Origin: Phenylobacterium sp. NIBR 498073
GTDB taxonomy: Bacteria; Pseudomonadota; Alphaproteobacteria; Caulobacterales; Caulobacteraceae
NCBI RefSeq assembly: GCF_027286305.1
Contig: NZ_CP114599.1
Coordinates: 4,136,001 to 4,200,000 of the forward strand
Direction: 5' to 3'
Length of the DNA stretch: 64,000 nt
The notes below the pieces were generated by a model that was not told the DNA's origin, made no database searches, and saw only the letters and a program-made list of their open reading frames with translations. The translations under genes and the position numbers were made by a program. This document shows, one piece after another, positions 7,736-15,989 of the stretch (the stretch's first letter is position 1; every line of letters begins with the position of its first letter).

Positions 7736-8362
7736 CTAGCCGAACAGCGCGATCTTGAAGACCATGCTGATGATCGCGCCAAAGCCGAGCAACAGCAGCG
7801 CCACCGCGATCCAGAACGTCGACGACACCGGGAATGTGCTCTCGGCGAAGATCAGGCCTTCCTTGGCCATGGCCTCGCGGGTCGCCTTCAGTTCACGCAT
7901 GAACTTTACGTGGCGCGCCATGCCGATGATCAGCATCAGTATGCCCAGCGTCACCAGCGCGATGCCGAAGTTCCGCGGGGCCGCGGCGCTGGCGATCGCG
8001 CCGGCGTCACGCAGCTTCTGGAACGCCTGGTAGATCGTAAAGCCGAAGCCGATCAGCGACAACGAGGTGCGGATCACCGACATCAGCGTGCGGTCGTCGC
8101 TCATCCGCGTCCGCTGAAACGACATCCCGGTCCGCCGCATCGACATCTCGGTGCGCTCGGTCGACAGGTCGGTGCGGAACTCCGACAGGTCCGTGCGATG
8201 CTCCGACAGGTCGGTCCGGTGGGTGGAGAGCTTGGTGCGATGGGTGGAATAGGTGACCGACGCGGAGTCGGCGTCCAGCCCGCTCACGTCGGGCAACGGC
8301 GGCAGCGGCGGGTTCTGCACCCGTTTGGGCCGGGTCGGCCCGGCGGACGGCAGCTTGGCCAT
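7736..8362 (-). CDS. DUF202-type membrane protein with nine tandem RT-containing heptads
   Basis: A 208-residue protein. A Pro-rich N-terminus (1-30) is followed by nine consecutive heptads (about residues 41-102) in which Arg-Thr recurs every seven positions, for example HRTDLSE, FRTDLST and ERTEMSM. The last heptads merge into IRTSLSLIGFGF, the DUF202 first membrane segment. Hydrophobic segments lie near 99-115, 132-150 and 180-205. DUF202 (YidH-like) proteins are small inner-membrane proteins of unknown function whose first helix normally has one or two such RT heptads. Here the unit has expanded, probably into a long amphipathic helix or coiled coil before the membrane. Start ATG 8362 has only a weak ribosome site. 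Confidence 0.72.
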   Translation of the reverse strand: MAKLPSAGPTRPKRVQNPPLPPLPDVSGLDADSASVTYSTHRTKLSTHRTDLSEHRTDLSEFRTDLSTERTEMSMRRTGMSFQRTRMSDDRTLMSVIRTSLSLIGFGFTIYQAFQKLRDAGAIASAAAPRNFGIALVTLGILMLIIGMARHVKFMRELKATREAMAKEGLIFAESTFPVSSTFWIAVALLLLGFGAIISMVFKIALFG

Positions 8363-8408
8363 ATATCTTCGCCCTGACTGATGGCTGTCAGGCGCGAGAG
8401 TGCGGGCC

Positions 8409-8446
8409 GCCCCCTGAGCGGTCTATCGGGGTTATCCCCAGGGGGC
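8409..8446. repeat. Inverted repeat downstream of the GST gene
   Basis: GCCCCCTG (8409-8416) and CAGGGGGC (8439-8446) are perfect complements, and inside them GGGG-TTAT-CCCC (8428-8439) can form an alternative short hairpin. The element lies 42 bases past the GST stop codon on the minus strand and before the DUF202 gene, so it may end GST transcripts. No U-tract follows. Confidence 0.3.
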
Positions 8447-8487
8447 GCATGGGCAGATGGCCCGGAAACCGGACCACCTGCCACGGT

Positions 8488-9126
8488 TCAGGACGCCGTC
8501 TCCGCGGCGGCGGCGATGAGCGCGTTGTCGATTTCGTCGGCGCGCAGGGCGGCCGGACGCTGGAGGTGGCGCTCGGCATAGACCTCGAACGCCGGCCGCC
8601 TTTCCAGCGTGCCGAAGTTCATGCCCCAGGACAGGTGCGAGGCGAGATAGAGATCGGCGGCGGTGAAGCTGTCGCCCACCAGATAGGCGCGGTTTTCCAC
8701 CGCGCCCTCGACGGCCGCCAGCACATCCTCCATGCAGCCATATCCCAGCGACGTGCGCTGCTCGGTCGTCGGCTCCAGGTTCGTCATCTTGGCGGCGACG
8801 GCCTGCTCGATCGGGCCGGCCCCGAAGAACAGCCAGCGATAATAGGGCCCGCGCAGACGGCTGTTCACCGGAGGCGCCAGACCGGCCTGTGGGAAGGCGT
8901 CGGCGAGGTAGGCGCAGATGGCCGCGCATTCGGTGACGACCACCCCGTCGTGGACGATCGCCGGCACCTTGCCCATCGGATTGATCGCCAGATAGTCGGC
9001 GCCCTTCGTTTCCCCGGTCTCCCAGCGCAGGACCTTGGTCTCATAGGGCTGGCCGACCTCCTCGAGCATCCAGCGGATGATGCGGCCGCGCGACATGGGG
9101 TTGGTGTAGAAGACGAGGTCGGACAT
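8488..9126 (-). CDS. Glutathione S-transferase family protein
   Basis: A 212-residue two-domain GST. The N-terminal thioredoxin-like half (MSDLVFYTNPMSRGRIIRW, then INPMGKVPAIVHDG with the cis-Pro of the glutathione site, and TECAAICAYLAD) is followed by a helical C-terminal half ending VGDSFTAADLYLASHLSWG, the conserved N-capping region. GSTs conjugate or reduce electrophiles with glutathione in the cytoplasm. The subclass and substrate are not evident. I choose ATG 9126 because GGAGCG lies about 6 bases upstream. The ATG at 9138 lacks a ribosome site. It appears to be transcribed alone. Confidence 0.88.
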   Translation of the reverse strand: MSDLVFYTNPMSRGRIIRWMLEEVGQPYETKVLRWETGETKGADYLAINPMGKVPAIVHDGVVVTECAAICAYLADAFPQAGLAPPVNSRLRGPYYRWLFFGAGPIEQAVAAKMTNLEPTTEQRTSLGYGCMEDVLAAVEGAVENRAYLVGDSFTAADLYLASHLSWGMNFGTLERRPAFEVYAERHLQRPAALRADEIDNALIAAAAETAS

Positions 9127-9316
9127 GGGTCGCTCCATTGGTTTGCGCCAACAGAACGCGCGGCTGCTGACAGCGGTTTGTCAGCAGCGGTTTTTGGCGG
9201 GTGATTTGTAGTGTGCTCCGGCCAGTTCGGCCGTTGGGTCTGGAAGACGCTCGCACTCAACGTTAGCCTAGGGTTGGGCGCCGCCAGACAGCTCGCCAAT
9301 CAGAGATTCCGTCACC

Positions 9317-9631
9317 TTGAGCATCCGCGCGCTAACCTTGCTGCTGTGCCCGCTTGTCCTCACCGCATGCGCCGTCGATCGGTCCTACCCGCTTGGCTTT
9401 CAAAGCAGCACGTACGGCCAGTTCATGAAGGCCATGAACGACTGCCAGCGCGCGGGCGGGCGCGTGATCGCGCCATCGTCACCAGAGAACGGCGAGTATC
9501 GCTGTCAGATGCCGAAGGCCGCGAAAGCGATGCCGGCAACCTGCCGCAAGTGGGTGACTAGAGAGACTGAGATCGACGGGCGCGACGCAGGCTACGGCGA
9601 GACGTGGCTAGAATGCTCGGAGCCGAAGTAA
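9317..9631 (+). CDS. Small lipoprotein, function unknown
   Basis: A 104-residue protein with a bacterial lipoprotein signal: LTLLLCPLVLTAC, lipobox LTAC with Cys18 as the lipidated residue. The mature part has three more cysteines (CQRAG, YRCQM, TCRKW and the ECSEPK end region), suggesting disulfides in the periplasm. No known domain is recognised. The only in-frame start near the signal is TTG 9317. An in-frame TAG at 9269-9271 limits upstream extension, and no ATG is available. No clear ribosome site is visible, so expression or start choice is uncertain. Confidence 0.5.
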   Translation: MSIRALTLLLCPLVLTACAVDRSYPLGFQSSTYGQFMKAMNDCQRAGGRVIAPSSPENGEYRCQMPKAAKAMPATCRKWVTRETEIDGRDAGYGETWLECSEPK

Positions 9632-9673
9632 CATCCGGCCAAGGCCGGCGCCGACGTTCCTAAAACTGGATTT

Positions 9674-9763
<90 letters not shown>

Positions 9764-9864
9764 AGAGACGTCGTTCGGGCCTCGAAGAAAGAGAGCCCGC
9801 TGAGCGCGAGGCGCGGAACCTACTCATCCGGCCCCGCGAGATCAAGCGGGCGTTTTGCGATCTT

Positions 9865-10305
9865 TCAACGCGGATAGAGGATCATCTGCGTACAGCGGAA
9901 CAGCGCGATGGCCTTGCCGCTGTCGGCATGGGTGGCGACGGCGTCCCAGACCTGGGTCATCCGGCCGCCGTGGACCAGCTTGGCTTCGCAGGTCACCACC
10001 TCGCCGGCCTTGGCCGTTCCGAGGAAATTGCTTTTCAATTCAATGGTCGTGAAGCCGACCGCGCCCTGCGGCAGCGAGATCCGGCAGCCGTAGCCGGCGG
10101 CCGAATCCAACAGCGCGATGACGCTGGCCGCATGCATGAAGCCGTTGGGCGCCATGTGCTTCTGCTCGACCCTCACCTGGCTGTGCAGGTAGCCCTCGCG
10201 CGCCTCCAGCACCTCCAGCCCCAGTTCGCCCGGCAGGAATCCCTGCTGCATGGCGTTGAGGTCGTCGGGCGTGTTGCCGCTAAGGTCGGTGAAGGCGTCG
10301 GCCAT
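9865..10305 (-). CDS. PaaI-type hotdog-fold thioesterase
   Basis: A 146-residue single-domain hotdog protein. The motif PNGFMHAASVIALLDSAAGYG carries the Asn/Asp-containing helix and loop typical of PaaI/YdiI thioesterases, followed by the strand FTTIELKSNFLGTAKAGEVVTCEA. Such enzymes hydrolyse acyl-CoA thioesters, often releasing CoA from dead-end intermediates in aromatic or unusual acid degradation. Start ATG 10305 has a strong AAGGAGC ribosome site that overlaps the end of the preceding gene (11-base gap). It is the third gene of an operon after an acyl-CoA ligase and an RraA-like protein, so a role in CoA recycling there is likely. Confidence 0.82.
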   Translation of the reverse strand: MADAFTDLSGNTPDDLNAMQQGFLPGELGLEVLEAREGYLHSQVRVEQKHMAPNGFMHAASVIALLDSAAGYGCRISLPQGAVGFTTIELKSNFLGTAKAGEVVTCEAKLVHGGRMTQVWDAVATHADSGKAIALFRCTQMILYPR

Positions 10306-10316
10306 CGAAAAGCTCC

Positions 10317-10811
10317 TTACTCGTCGTCCTCGTCGTCGGGCGCCGGCAGCACCGCGATCCCGTCCTCGTCGGCGTAGAGCATGTCGCCGGGCAGGAAGAC
10401 CACCCCGCCGAACGCCACCGGGGTGTCGACCACCCCTTCGCCGCGCTTGACGCTGCGCATGGGATTGGTCCCCAGCGCCTTGATCCCGATGTCGAGCGTG
10501 CCGAGCACCACGCTGTCGCGCACGGCGCCGTAGACTACGACCCCGGCCCAACCGTTCTTCACCCCGTCGGCGGCCAGCATGTCGCCGACCAGCGCCCGGT
10601 GCAGCGAGCCGCCGCCGTCGACCACCAGCACGCAGCCCTCGCCCGGCTCGGCCAGGGTCGCCTTCACCAGCGAGTTGTCCTCGTGGCAGCGCACCGTGCG
10701 GATCGGGCCGGAGAACGCGGTCTTGCCGCCGAGGTCGCGGAACTGGGTCTCGCAGACCTCGATGGTTCCCTCATGTTCGTCGCAGAGGTCGGCGACCGAG
10801 ATCTGGCTCAC
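10317..10811 (-). CDS. RraA-family protein (RNase E regulator-like or 2-oxoacid aldolase)
   Basis: A 164-residue RraA-fold protein: [15 protein letters not shown], then [49 protein letters not shown] and [11 protein letters not shown]. One branch of the family inhibits RNase E and another comprises class II aldolases/decarboxylases for 4-hydroxy-4-methyl-2-oxoglutarate and oxaloacetate. Arg98-Asp99 in GAVRD match the substrate and metal residues of the aldolase branch, so either role is open. The start is GTG 10811, in a GTGA overlap with the ligase stop, implying translational coupling. An acidic DDEDDE tail ends the protein. Confidence 0.8.
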   Translation of the reverse strand: MSQISVADLCDEHEGTIEVCETQFRDLGGKTAFSGPIRTVRCHEDNSLVKATLAEPGEGCVLVVDGGGSLHRALVGDMLAADGVKNGWAGVVVYGAVRDSVVLGTLDIGIKALGTNPMRSVKRGEGVVDTPVAFGGVVFLPGDMLYADEDGIAVLPAPDDEDDE

Positions 10812-12355
10812 GCGGTGGCCTTTCCCTTGTATTCGTCGCGCAGGTCGCGCTTCAGCACCTTGCCGATGTGGCTGCGCGGCAGGCTGTCGACGAGGATCAG
10901 GTCGGCCAGCCGCTGGGTCTTGCCGAGCTTGGCGTTGACCCACTCCTTGAGCTCGTCGGCCCCGACGCTCTTGCCGGGCCGTAGCGCCACGAACGCCACC
11001 GGCGTCTCGCCCCACTTGTCCGACAGCACGCCGACGACGGCGGCTTCCAGCACCGCCTCATGAAGCACGATCTCGGCCTCGAGGTCGCTCGGATAGATGT
11101 TGAAGCCGCCCGAGATGATCATGTCCTTCTTGCGGTCCATGAGCGTCAGGAAGCCGTCCTCGTCGAAGCGGCCGACGTCGCCGGTGCGGATGTAGCGCAG
11201 GCCCTCGGGGCTGTACCATTCGGCCTCGGAGGTCTTGCCCGGCTGGTTGTGGTAGCCGACCATCATCGCGCCGGAGCGGCCGACGACCTCGCCGATCTCG
11301 CCTTGCGGCACCTCGACCCCGTCCTCGCCGATCAGCCGGATGTCGTGGCCCGGCAGCGGCTTGCCGACCGTGTGCAGCTTGTCCGGATATTCGTGGGCCA
11401 GCAGGCCGCAGGAGCCGCCGCCCTCGGTCATGCCGTAGTACTCGATCAGGCCGCCCGGCCAGCGCTTGAGCACGTCGGCCTTGATCTCCGGCGAGAACGG
11501 CGCGCTGGTCGAGAACTTCATCTTGAAGCTCGACAGGTCGTAGCTGTCGAAGTCGGCCCGCTCCATGATCCGGCGGTACTGCACCGGCACCAGCATGGCG
11601 TGGGTTACGCGGTGCTTTTCCGACAGCTTCAGGAACTGTTCGGCGTCGAACTTCGGCATCAGCACCGCGGTGCCGCCGTTGGAGATCGTCGGCAGGTACG
11701 AGACCAGCGTCGTGTTCGAATAGAGCGGAGTGGAGATCATCGTCACCGAGTCGGCCGGATAGACCCCGCGGCGAATCTGGCCCCAGCGCATCGCGTGCGG
11801 CTGGACGATGCCCTTCGGCGCGCCGGTGGTGCCCGACGAATAGATGATGTTGAAGCCCTGGTCGGGATCGACCTCGACCGGGGCCGGGCTCGCGCCGGCC
11901 GGAGCCAGCCAGGCCTCGAACGCCACCCCGGCGTCCGAGCCGTCCAGCGCCACGCGCTTGGCGGTGATCTGATCGGCGACGCCTTCCAGCTGCTTGGCGA
12001 CGCCCGCATCCAGGAAGAACACCTTGGCGCCCGAGTCATTGAGCATCATCACCAGGCTCTCGGGCGTCGAGGACGGCGCCAGCGGCGCGACGACCGCGCC
12101 GGCCCTTAAGATTCCGAAGAAGCTCGCGCCGTACTCGACCGAGGTCGTCGCGCAGATCGCTGCCACGTCGGCCTTGCCCACCCCGTCGCGCTGCAGCGCC
12201 ACGGCGATGCGGTCCATCAGCGTGTCGAGTTCGGCGTAGGAGATCGTCCGCTTGGCGTCGACGAGGGCCGGCTTGTCCTTCAGCTCGACCGCCTGTGCGC
12301 GGATGACGTCGGCCAGCGTGCCGAATTCCTGGGTGAGCAGTTCTTCCACGGACAT
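10808..12355 (-). CDS. AMP-dependent acyl-CoA synthetase/ligase, first gene of the minus-strand operon
   Basis: A 515-residue ANL-superfamily enzyme that activates a carboxylic acid as acyl-AMP and then acyl-CoA. Visible motifs are the P-loop [13 protein letters not shown], the adenine motif YYGMTEGGG, the hinge and motif [20 protein letters not shown] followed by [10 protein letters not shown], and the C-terminal catalytic lysine region [16 protein letters not shown] start at ATG 12355, preceded by AGGGAG 7 bases away. A GTG at 12376 would add seven residues without a better site. It overlaps the RraA-like gene by 4 bases and is divergent from a second ligase. The substrate is unknown. Confidence 0.88.
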   Translation of the reverse strand: MSVEELLTQEFGTLADVIRAQAVELKDKPALVDAKRTISYAELDTLMDRIAVALQRDGVGKADVAAICATTSVEYGASFFGILRAGAVVAPLAPSSTPESLVMMLNDSGAKVFFLDAGVAKQLEGVADQITAKRVALDGSDAGVAFEAWLAPAGASPAPVEVDPDQGFNIIYSSGTTGAPKGIVQPHAMRWGQIRRGVYPADSVTMISTPLYSNTTLVSYLPTISNGGTAVLMPKFDAEQFLKLSEKHRVTHAMLVPVQYRRIMERADFDSYDLSSFKMKFSTSAPFSPEIKADVLKRWPGGLIEYYGMTEGGGSCGLLAHEYPDKLHTVGKPLPGHDIRLIGEDGVEVPQGEIGEVVGRSGAMMVGYHNQPGKTSEAEWYSPEGLRYIRTGDVGRFDEDGFLTLMDRKKDMIISGGFNIYPSDLEAEIVLHEAVLEAAVVGVLSDKWGETPVAFVALRPGKSVGADELKEWVNAKLGKTQRLADLILVDSLPRSHIGKVLKRDLRDEYKGKATA

Positions 12356-12546
12356 CGACGTCTCCCTCTCAAACACTTGTACGAACCCCTAAAGCCCGAA
12401 ACGGCGACAACCGCAATCGGCGCTTGCGTCGCAAGCCTTCCCCAAAGGAAACTGCAGCGTCCGCCACTCGCATTCCGGCGGCGCCTCATTCTTCGATCAA
12501 CGGGCCGTCAGAGCCCGATCCATTTCCAGGGGACGGAAATCCGGCC
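12356..12546. promoter_or_regulatory. Divergent promoter region between two acyl-CoA ligase genes
   Basis: This 191-base gap separates two ligase genes reading outwards and must hold both promoters. I see no clear dyad or IclR-type site in it. The sequence is less GC-rich near 12371-12420. Confidence 0.4.
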
Positions 12547-14016
12547 ATGTCCGATGAGATGATTTCGCTCGGCGCCAAGCTTGCGCAGCTGGCGCAGTTG
12601 AAGCCCGACGCACCCGCCGTGACCTGCGGCGAGACCACCCTCACCTACGAGCAGTTCCACAGGCTCTCCAACCGCGCCGCCCGCGGCCTGGCCGCCAAGG
12701 GGGTCAAGTTCGGCGACCTGGTCACATTGGGCCTGCCCAACTCCACCGACTTCGCCGTCGCCTGCTGGGCGATCTGGAAGCTGGGGGCCACGCCGCAGCC
12801 GATCTCCTTCCGCCTGCCGAAGGGCGAGCTCGAAGCGATCATGGAGCTGGCCAAGACGCCGGTGGTCATCGCCCAGTTCGACCACCAGATCGACCGGCCG
12901 CTGCTGTCGATCCCCGACCTGCTGTCCTTGTCCGACGACGACAGCGACCTGCCGGACGCCATCGCCCCGGTCTCCAAGGCCCCGACCAGCGGCGGCTCCA
13001 CCGGCCGTCCAAAGCTGATCCTGTCGGGCCAGCCCGGCGTCACCGCCAAGGAAACGCCCGAGGTCGGCGGCTGGCGGCTGAAGCCCGGCTCCGTCGCCCT
13101 GCTGCCGGCGCCGCTCTATCACAACGCCGGCTTCGGCATGATGATGTCGGCCTTCAGCGTCGGCTGCCACATGGTGCTGATGCCCCGCTTCGAGGCCGAG
13201 GCCACCCTGGCCGAGATCGCGCGCAACAAGGCGACCTGGGTCTATCTGGTCCCGACCATGATGAACCGCATCTGGCATCTGCCCGAGGAGGTGCGCGGCA
13301 AGTACGACCTGTCGTCGCTGGAAACCCTCTGGCACCTGGCCGCGCCCTGCCCCGCCTGGCTGAAGGAGGCCTTCATCCGCTGGGTCGGGCCCGAGACGGT
13401 GATGGAGCTCTACGCCGGCACCGAGGCCCAGGCCGTCACCACCATCTCCGGCGCCGAGTGGCTCGAGCACCGCGGCTCGGTCGGCAAGGTCACGGTCGGC
13501 GAGATGGTCGCGGTCGGCGAGGACGGATCGTTCCTGCCCCCGCGAGAGGTCGGCGAGATCTACATGCGCCGGCCCGAGGGCGCGCCGCCCTCCTACAAGT
13601 ACATCGGCGCCACGGCCAAGGTGCTGGAAGGCGGCTGGGAGAGCCTCGGCGACATCGGCTGGTTCGACGAGGACGGCTATCTCTACCTGGCCGACCGGCG
13701 CACCGACATGATCCTGGTCGGCGGCTCCAACGTCTATCCGGCCGAGATCGAGGCGGCGCTGGAGGAGCACCCCGAGGTGCAGTCCTGCGCGGTGATCGGC
13801 TTCCCGGACGACGACCTCGGCAACAAGATCCACGCCATCGTCCAGACCAAGGGCTCGCGCGACGAGGCCTCGCTGCGCGCGCACCTGGCCGCCAGGCTGG
13901 TCACCTACAAGCAACCGCGGACCTACGAATTCGTCGACGAACCGCTTCGCGACGACGCCGGCAAGGTCCGCCGCAGCGCCCTGCGCGACGAACGCCTGGC
14001 GGCGCAGCCGGCCTAG
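12547..14016 (+). CDS. AMP-dependent acid-CoA ligase, bile-acid/steroid-type branch
   Basis: A 489-residue ANL enzyme. Its P-loop is variant (TSGGSTGRPKLILS rather than the usual TSGTTGxPKG), as in ligases for bile acid-like and other bulky acids. Later motifs are LYAGTEAQAVT, GDIGWFDEDGYLYLADRRTDMI, VGGSNVYPAEIEAAL and the terminal DAGKVRRSALRDE with the catalytic lysine. It would convert a bulky carboxylic acid to its CoA thioester. Met 12547 is chosen by homology; the ribosome site is only GGA-like. It is followed by a repeat element and then the thiolase-like/DUF35 pair, suggesting a shared pathway. Confidence 0.85.
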   Translation: MSDEMISLGAKLAQLAQLKPDAPAVTCGETTLTYEQFHRLSNRAARGLAAKGVKFGDLVTLGLPNSTDFAVACWAIWKLGATPQPISFRLPKGELEAIMELAKTPVVIAQFDHQIDRPLLSIPDLLSLSDDDSDLPDAIAPVSKAPTSGGSTGRPKLILSGQPGVTAKETPEVGGWRLKPGSVALLPAPLYHNAGFGMMMSAFSVGCHMVLMPRFEAEATLAEIARNKATWVYLVPTMMNRIWHLPEEVRGKYDLSSLETLWHLAAPCPAWLKEAFIRWVGPETVMELYAGTEAQAVTTISGAEWLEHRGSVGKVTVGEMVAVGEDGSFLPPREVGEIYMRRPEGAPPSYKYIGATAKVLEGGWESLGDIGWFDEDGYLYLADRRTDMILVGGSNVYPAEIEAALEEHPEVQSCAVIGFPDDDLGNKIHAIVQTKGSRDEASLRAHLAARLVTYKQPRTYEFVDEPLRDDAGKVRRSALRDERLAAQPA

Positions 14017-14020
14017 CGGC

Positions 14021-14155
14021 GACTCCCGGAAGCCGCGCAGCGGCTGTCCGGGCCCCATGAACACCAGATCGCGCGGGCGATGACGGGGCCGCGCCGCATC
14101 CCGCACCGCGGCGCGAATGGGTCCTGGTCTTGCTTCGCAAACCGGGATGACACCA
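14021..14155. repeat. Dispersed double-hairpin repeat, copy 1 (RIME-like)
   Basis: The left module CCGCGCAGCGGCTGTCCGGG (shared with copy 2) and the right module ending TTCGCAAACCGGGATGACA (shared by all copies, with one change in copy 2) bracket a variable centre. Each module folds as its own hairpin. It lies between the ligase and thiolase-like genes, 5 bases after the ligase stop. The left edge here is degraded (ACTCCCGG instead of TCATCCCGG). Confidence 0.8.
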
Positions 14156-14234
14156 ACGGCTTCCGAGGTTGCCGCCGATGCTGCACCGCGATAAGCCAGC
14201 TTCCATTCTTCAAAGATAATTACCGGGGAAACGC

Positions 14235-15419
14235 ATGAGCATAAAAGGCAAGGCCTACATCATGGGGGCGTACGAGCATCCGCTCCGCGACGCGCCCGAC
14301 AAGTCGACCCCGCAACTCCACGCCGAATGCGCCAAGGGCGCGCTGGAGGACGCGGGCCTCACCAAGGACGACATCGACGGGTATTTCTGCGCCGGCGACG
14401 CCCCGGGCTTCGGCGCCATGTCGATGATCGACTACATGGGCCTGCGCAACGTCCGCCACATGGACTCCACCGAGACCGGCGGCTCGTCCTACCTGCTGCA
14501 CGTCGGCCACGCGGCCCAGGCGATCGCCGAGGGCAAGTGCAAGGTGGCGCTGATCACCCTCGCCGGCCGTCCGCGCCAGAACAAGTTCTTCGGCGGCGGC
14601 TCAGCCAAGCCCGGTCAGCTGACCGACGGCCCGCCCGAGGCCGGCTTCGAGAATATCTACGGCGGCACCACCCACAACACCTACGGCATGTGCGCCATGC
14701 GCCACATGTACGAGTACGGCACCACCAGCGAACAGCTTGCCTGGATCAAGGTCGCCGCCAGCCATCACGCCCAGTACAACCCCAACGCCTTCCTCAAGGA
14801 CGTGGTGACGGTCGAGGACGTGGTGAACTCCCGGATGATCTCCGATCCGCTGCACCTGCTCGACTGCTGCGTGGTGACCGACGGCGGCGGCGCGCTGATC
14901 GTGGTGTCTCCCGAGATCGCCAAGAGCCTCAACCGTCCGAAGGTCAAGGTGATGGGCGCCGGCGAGTCGCCCAAGGGCCCGATGGGGGGCCGCGGCCTCG
15001 ACCTCACCCATTCGGGCGCGGTCTGGTCCGGCCCGATCGCCTTCGGCGAGGCCGGCGTGAAACCGTCCGACATCAAGTACGCCTCGATCTATGACAGCTT
15101 CACCATCACGGTGCTGATGCAGCTCGAAGACCTCGGCTTCTGCGAAAAGGGCCAGGGCGGCAAGTTCGTCGCCGACGGCAACCTGATCTCGGGGGTCGGC
15201 AAGCTGCCGTTCAACACCGACGGCGGCGGGCTCTGCAACAACCACCCGACCAACCGCGGCGGCATCACCAAGGTCATCGAGGCGGTGCGCCAGCTCCGCG
15301 GCGAGGCCCATCCCAAGGTGCAAGTCCCCAACTGCGACATCGCCCTCGCCCACGGCACCGGCGGCTCGCTCGGCACGCGCCACGGCGCGGCCACCCTCAT
15401 CATGGAACGGGAGGCCTAA
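14235..15419 (+). CDS. Thiolase-fold protein lacking the nucleophilic cysteine (Ltp2/SCP-x-like, probable retro-aldolase)
   Basis: A 394-residue protein with the thiolase fold of the SCP-x/lipid-transfer group. Where thiolases have the nucleophile motif CASGG, this protein reads TETGG (about residues 79-83). The C-terminal CxG motif is also absent (AHGTGGSLGTRHGA instead). It cannot act as a normal thiolase. In actinobacterial sterol degradation, Ltp2, also Cys-less, forms an aldolase with a DUF35 protein, and here a DUF35 gene starts two bases after this stop. I infer retro-aldol cleavage of a branched 3-hydroxyacyl-CoA. The ribosome site GGGGAAA precedes ATG 14235. Confidence 0.75.
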   Translation: MSIKGKAYIMGAYEHPLRDAPDKSTPQLHAECAKGALEDAGLTKDDIDGYFCAGDAPGFGAMSMIDYMGLRNVRHMDSTETGGSSYLLHVGHAAQAIAEGKCKVALITLAGRPRQNKFFGGGSAKPGQLTDGPPEAGFENIYGGTTHNTYGMCAMRHMYEYGTTSEQLAWIKVAASHHAQYNPNAFLKDVVTVEDVVNSRMISDPLHLLDCCVVTDGGGALIVVSPEIAKSLNRPKVKVMGAGESPKGPMGGRGLDLTHSGAVWSGPIAFGEAGVKPSDIKYASIYDSFTITVLMQLEDLGFCEKGQGGKFVADGNLISGVGKLPFNTDGGGLCNNHPTNRGGITKVIEAVRQLRGEAHPKVQVPNCDIALAHGTGGSLGTRHGAATLIMEREA

Positions 15420-15421
15420 GC

Positions 15422-15838
15422 ATGACCGACGTCCAAGACCGCCCCGAGGTGATGACCCGCCCGATCCCGGCCCCGGCCGTGACGATCGAGAGCAAGCCCT
15501 TCTGGGACGCCGCGGCCGAAGGCCGGTTCCTGATCAAGCGCTGCAACGACTGCGGCCAGGCCCACTGGTTTCCGCGCGCGCTCTGCCCGTTCTGCTTCTC
15601 GGACAAGACCGTCTGGGAAGAGAGCCCCGGCGAGGGCGTGATCTACACCTACAGCATCATGCGTCGCTCGCCGTCCGGCCCGTACGGCATCGGCTACGTG
15701 ACCCTCAACGAGGGCCCGGCGGTGTTCACCAACTTCGTCGACGTCGCGCCCGAGGCCCTGTCCATCGGCCAGAAGGTCAAGGTGAAGTTCCAGCCCACCG
15801 AGAACGGCCCGCCGGTCCCGGTGTTCGTGCCGGTCTAG
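15422..15838 (+). CDS. DUF35 OB-fold protein with zinc ribbon, partner of the thiolase-like protein
   Basis: A 138-residue protein with the DUF35 architecture. An N-terminal helix (KPFWDAAAEGRFLIKRC) leads to a four-cysteine zinc ribbon (CNDCG...CPFC, about residues 41-59) and then an OB-fold (GVIYTYSIMRR, YGIGYVTLNEG, GQKVKVKFQ). DUF35 proteins bind acyl-CoA and partner with thiolase-fold enzymes: with HMG-CoA synthase and thiolase in archaea, and with Ltp2 in steroid side-chain cleavage. Two bases separate it from the thiolase-like gene, strongly suggesting a complex. No independent catalytic residues are expected. Confidence 0.88.
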   Translation: MTDVQDRPEVMTRPIPAPAVTIESKPFWDAAAEGRFLIKRCNDCGQAHWFPRALCPFCFSDKTVWEESPGEGVIYTYSIMRRSPSGPYGIGYVTLNEGPAVFTNFVDVAPEALSIGQKVKVKFQPTENGPPVPVFVPV

Positions 15839-15852
15839 AGGCGCAAGCAGAG

Positions 15853-15989
15853 TGTCATCCCGGACGCCGCGCAGCGGCTGTCCGGGATCCATTCGCGCTG
15901 CGATTGCGGAACGGGCCAGGCCGAGCTGCATCCTGTCCCATCCGGTGTTCATGGGTCCCGGTCTTGCTACGCAAACCGGGATGACACCA
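15853..15989. repeat. Dispersed double-hairpin repeat, copy 2 (RIME-like)
   Basis: The best-preserved copy. It begins TGTCATCCCGG and ends CCGGGATGACA, forming long-range terminal inverted repeats. The left hairpin is TCCCGGAC-GCCGC-GCA-GCGGC-TGTCCGGGA. The right hairpin is formed by CCCGGT and ACCGGG around TTGC/GCAA. It fills the gap between the convergent DUF35 and P-loop kinase genes and abuts the kinase stop codon. Confidence 0.85.

Noticed and set aside
8428..8439. TTATCCCCA resembling a DnaA box
   Set aside because: A single near match inside a hairpin, with no cluster, AT-rich stretch or replication gene nearby, is not an origin.
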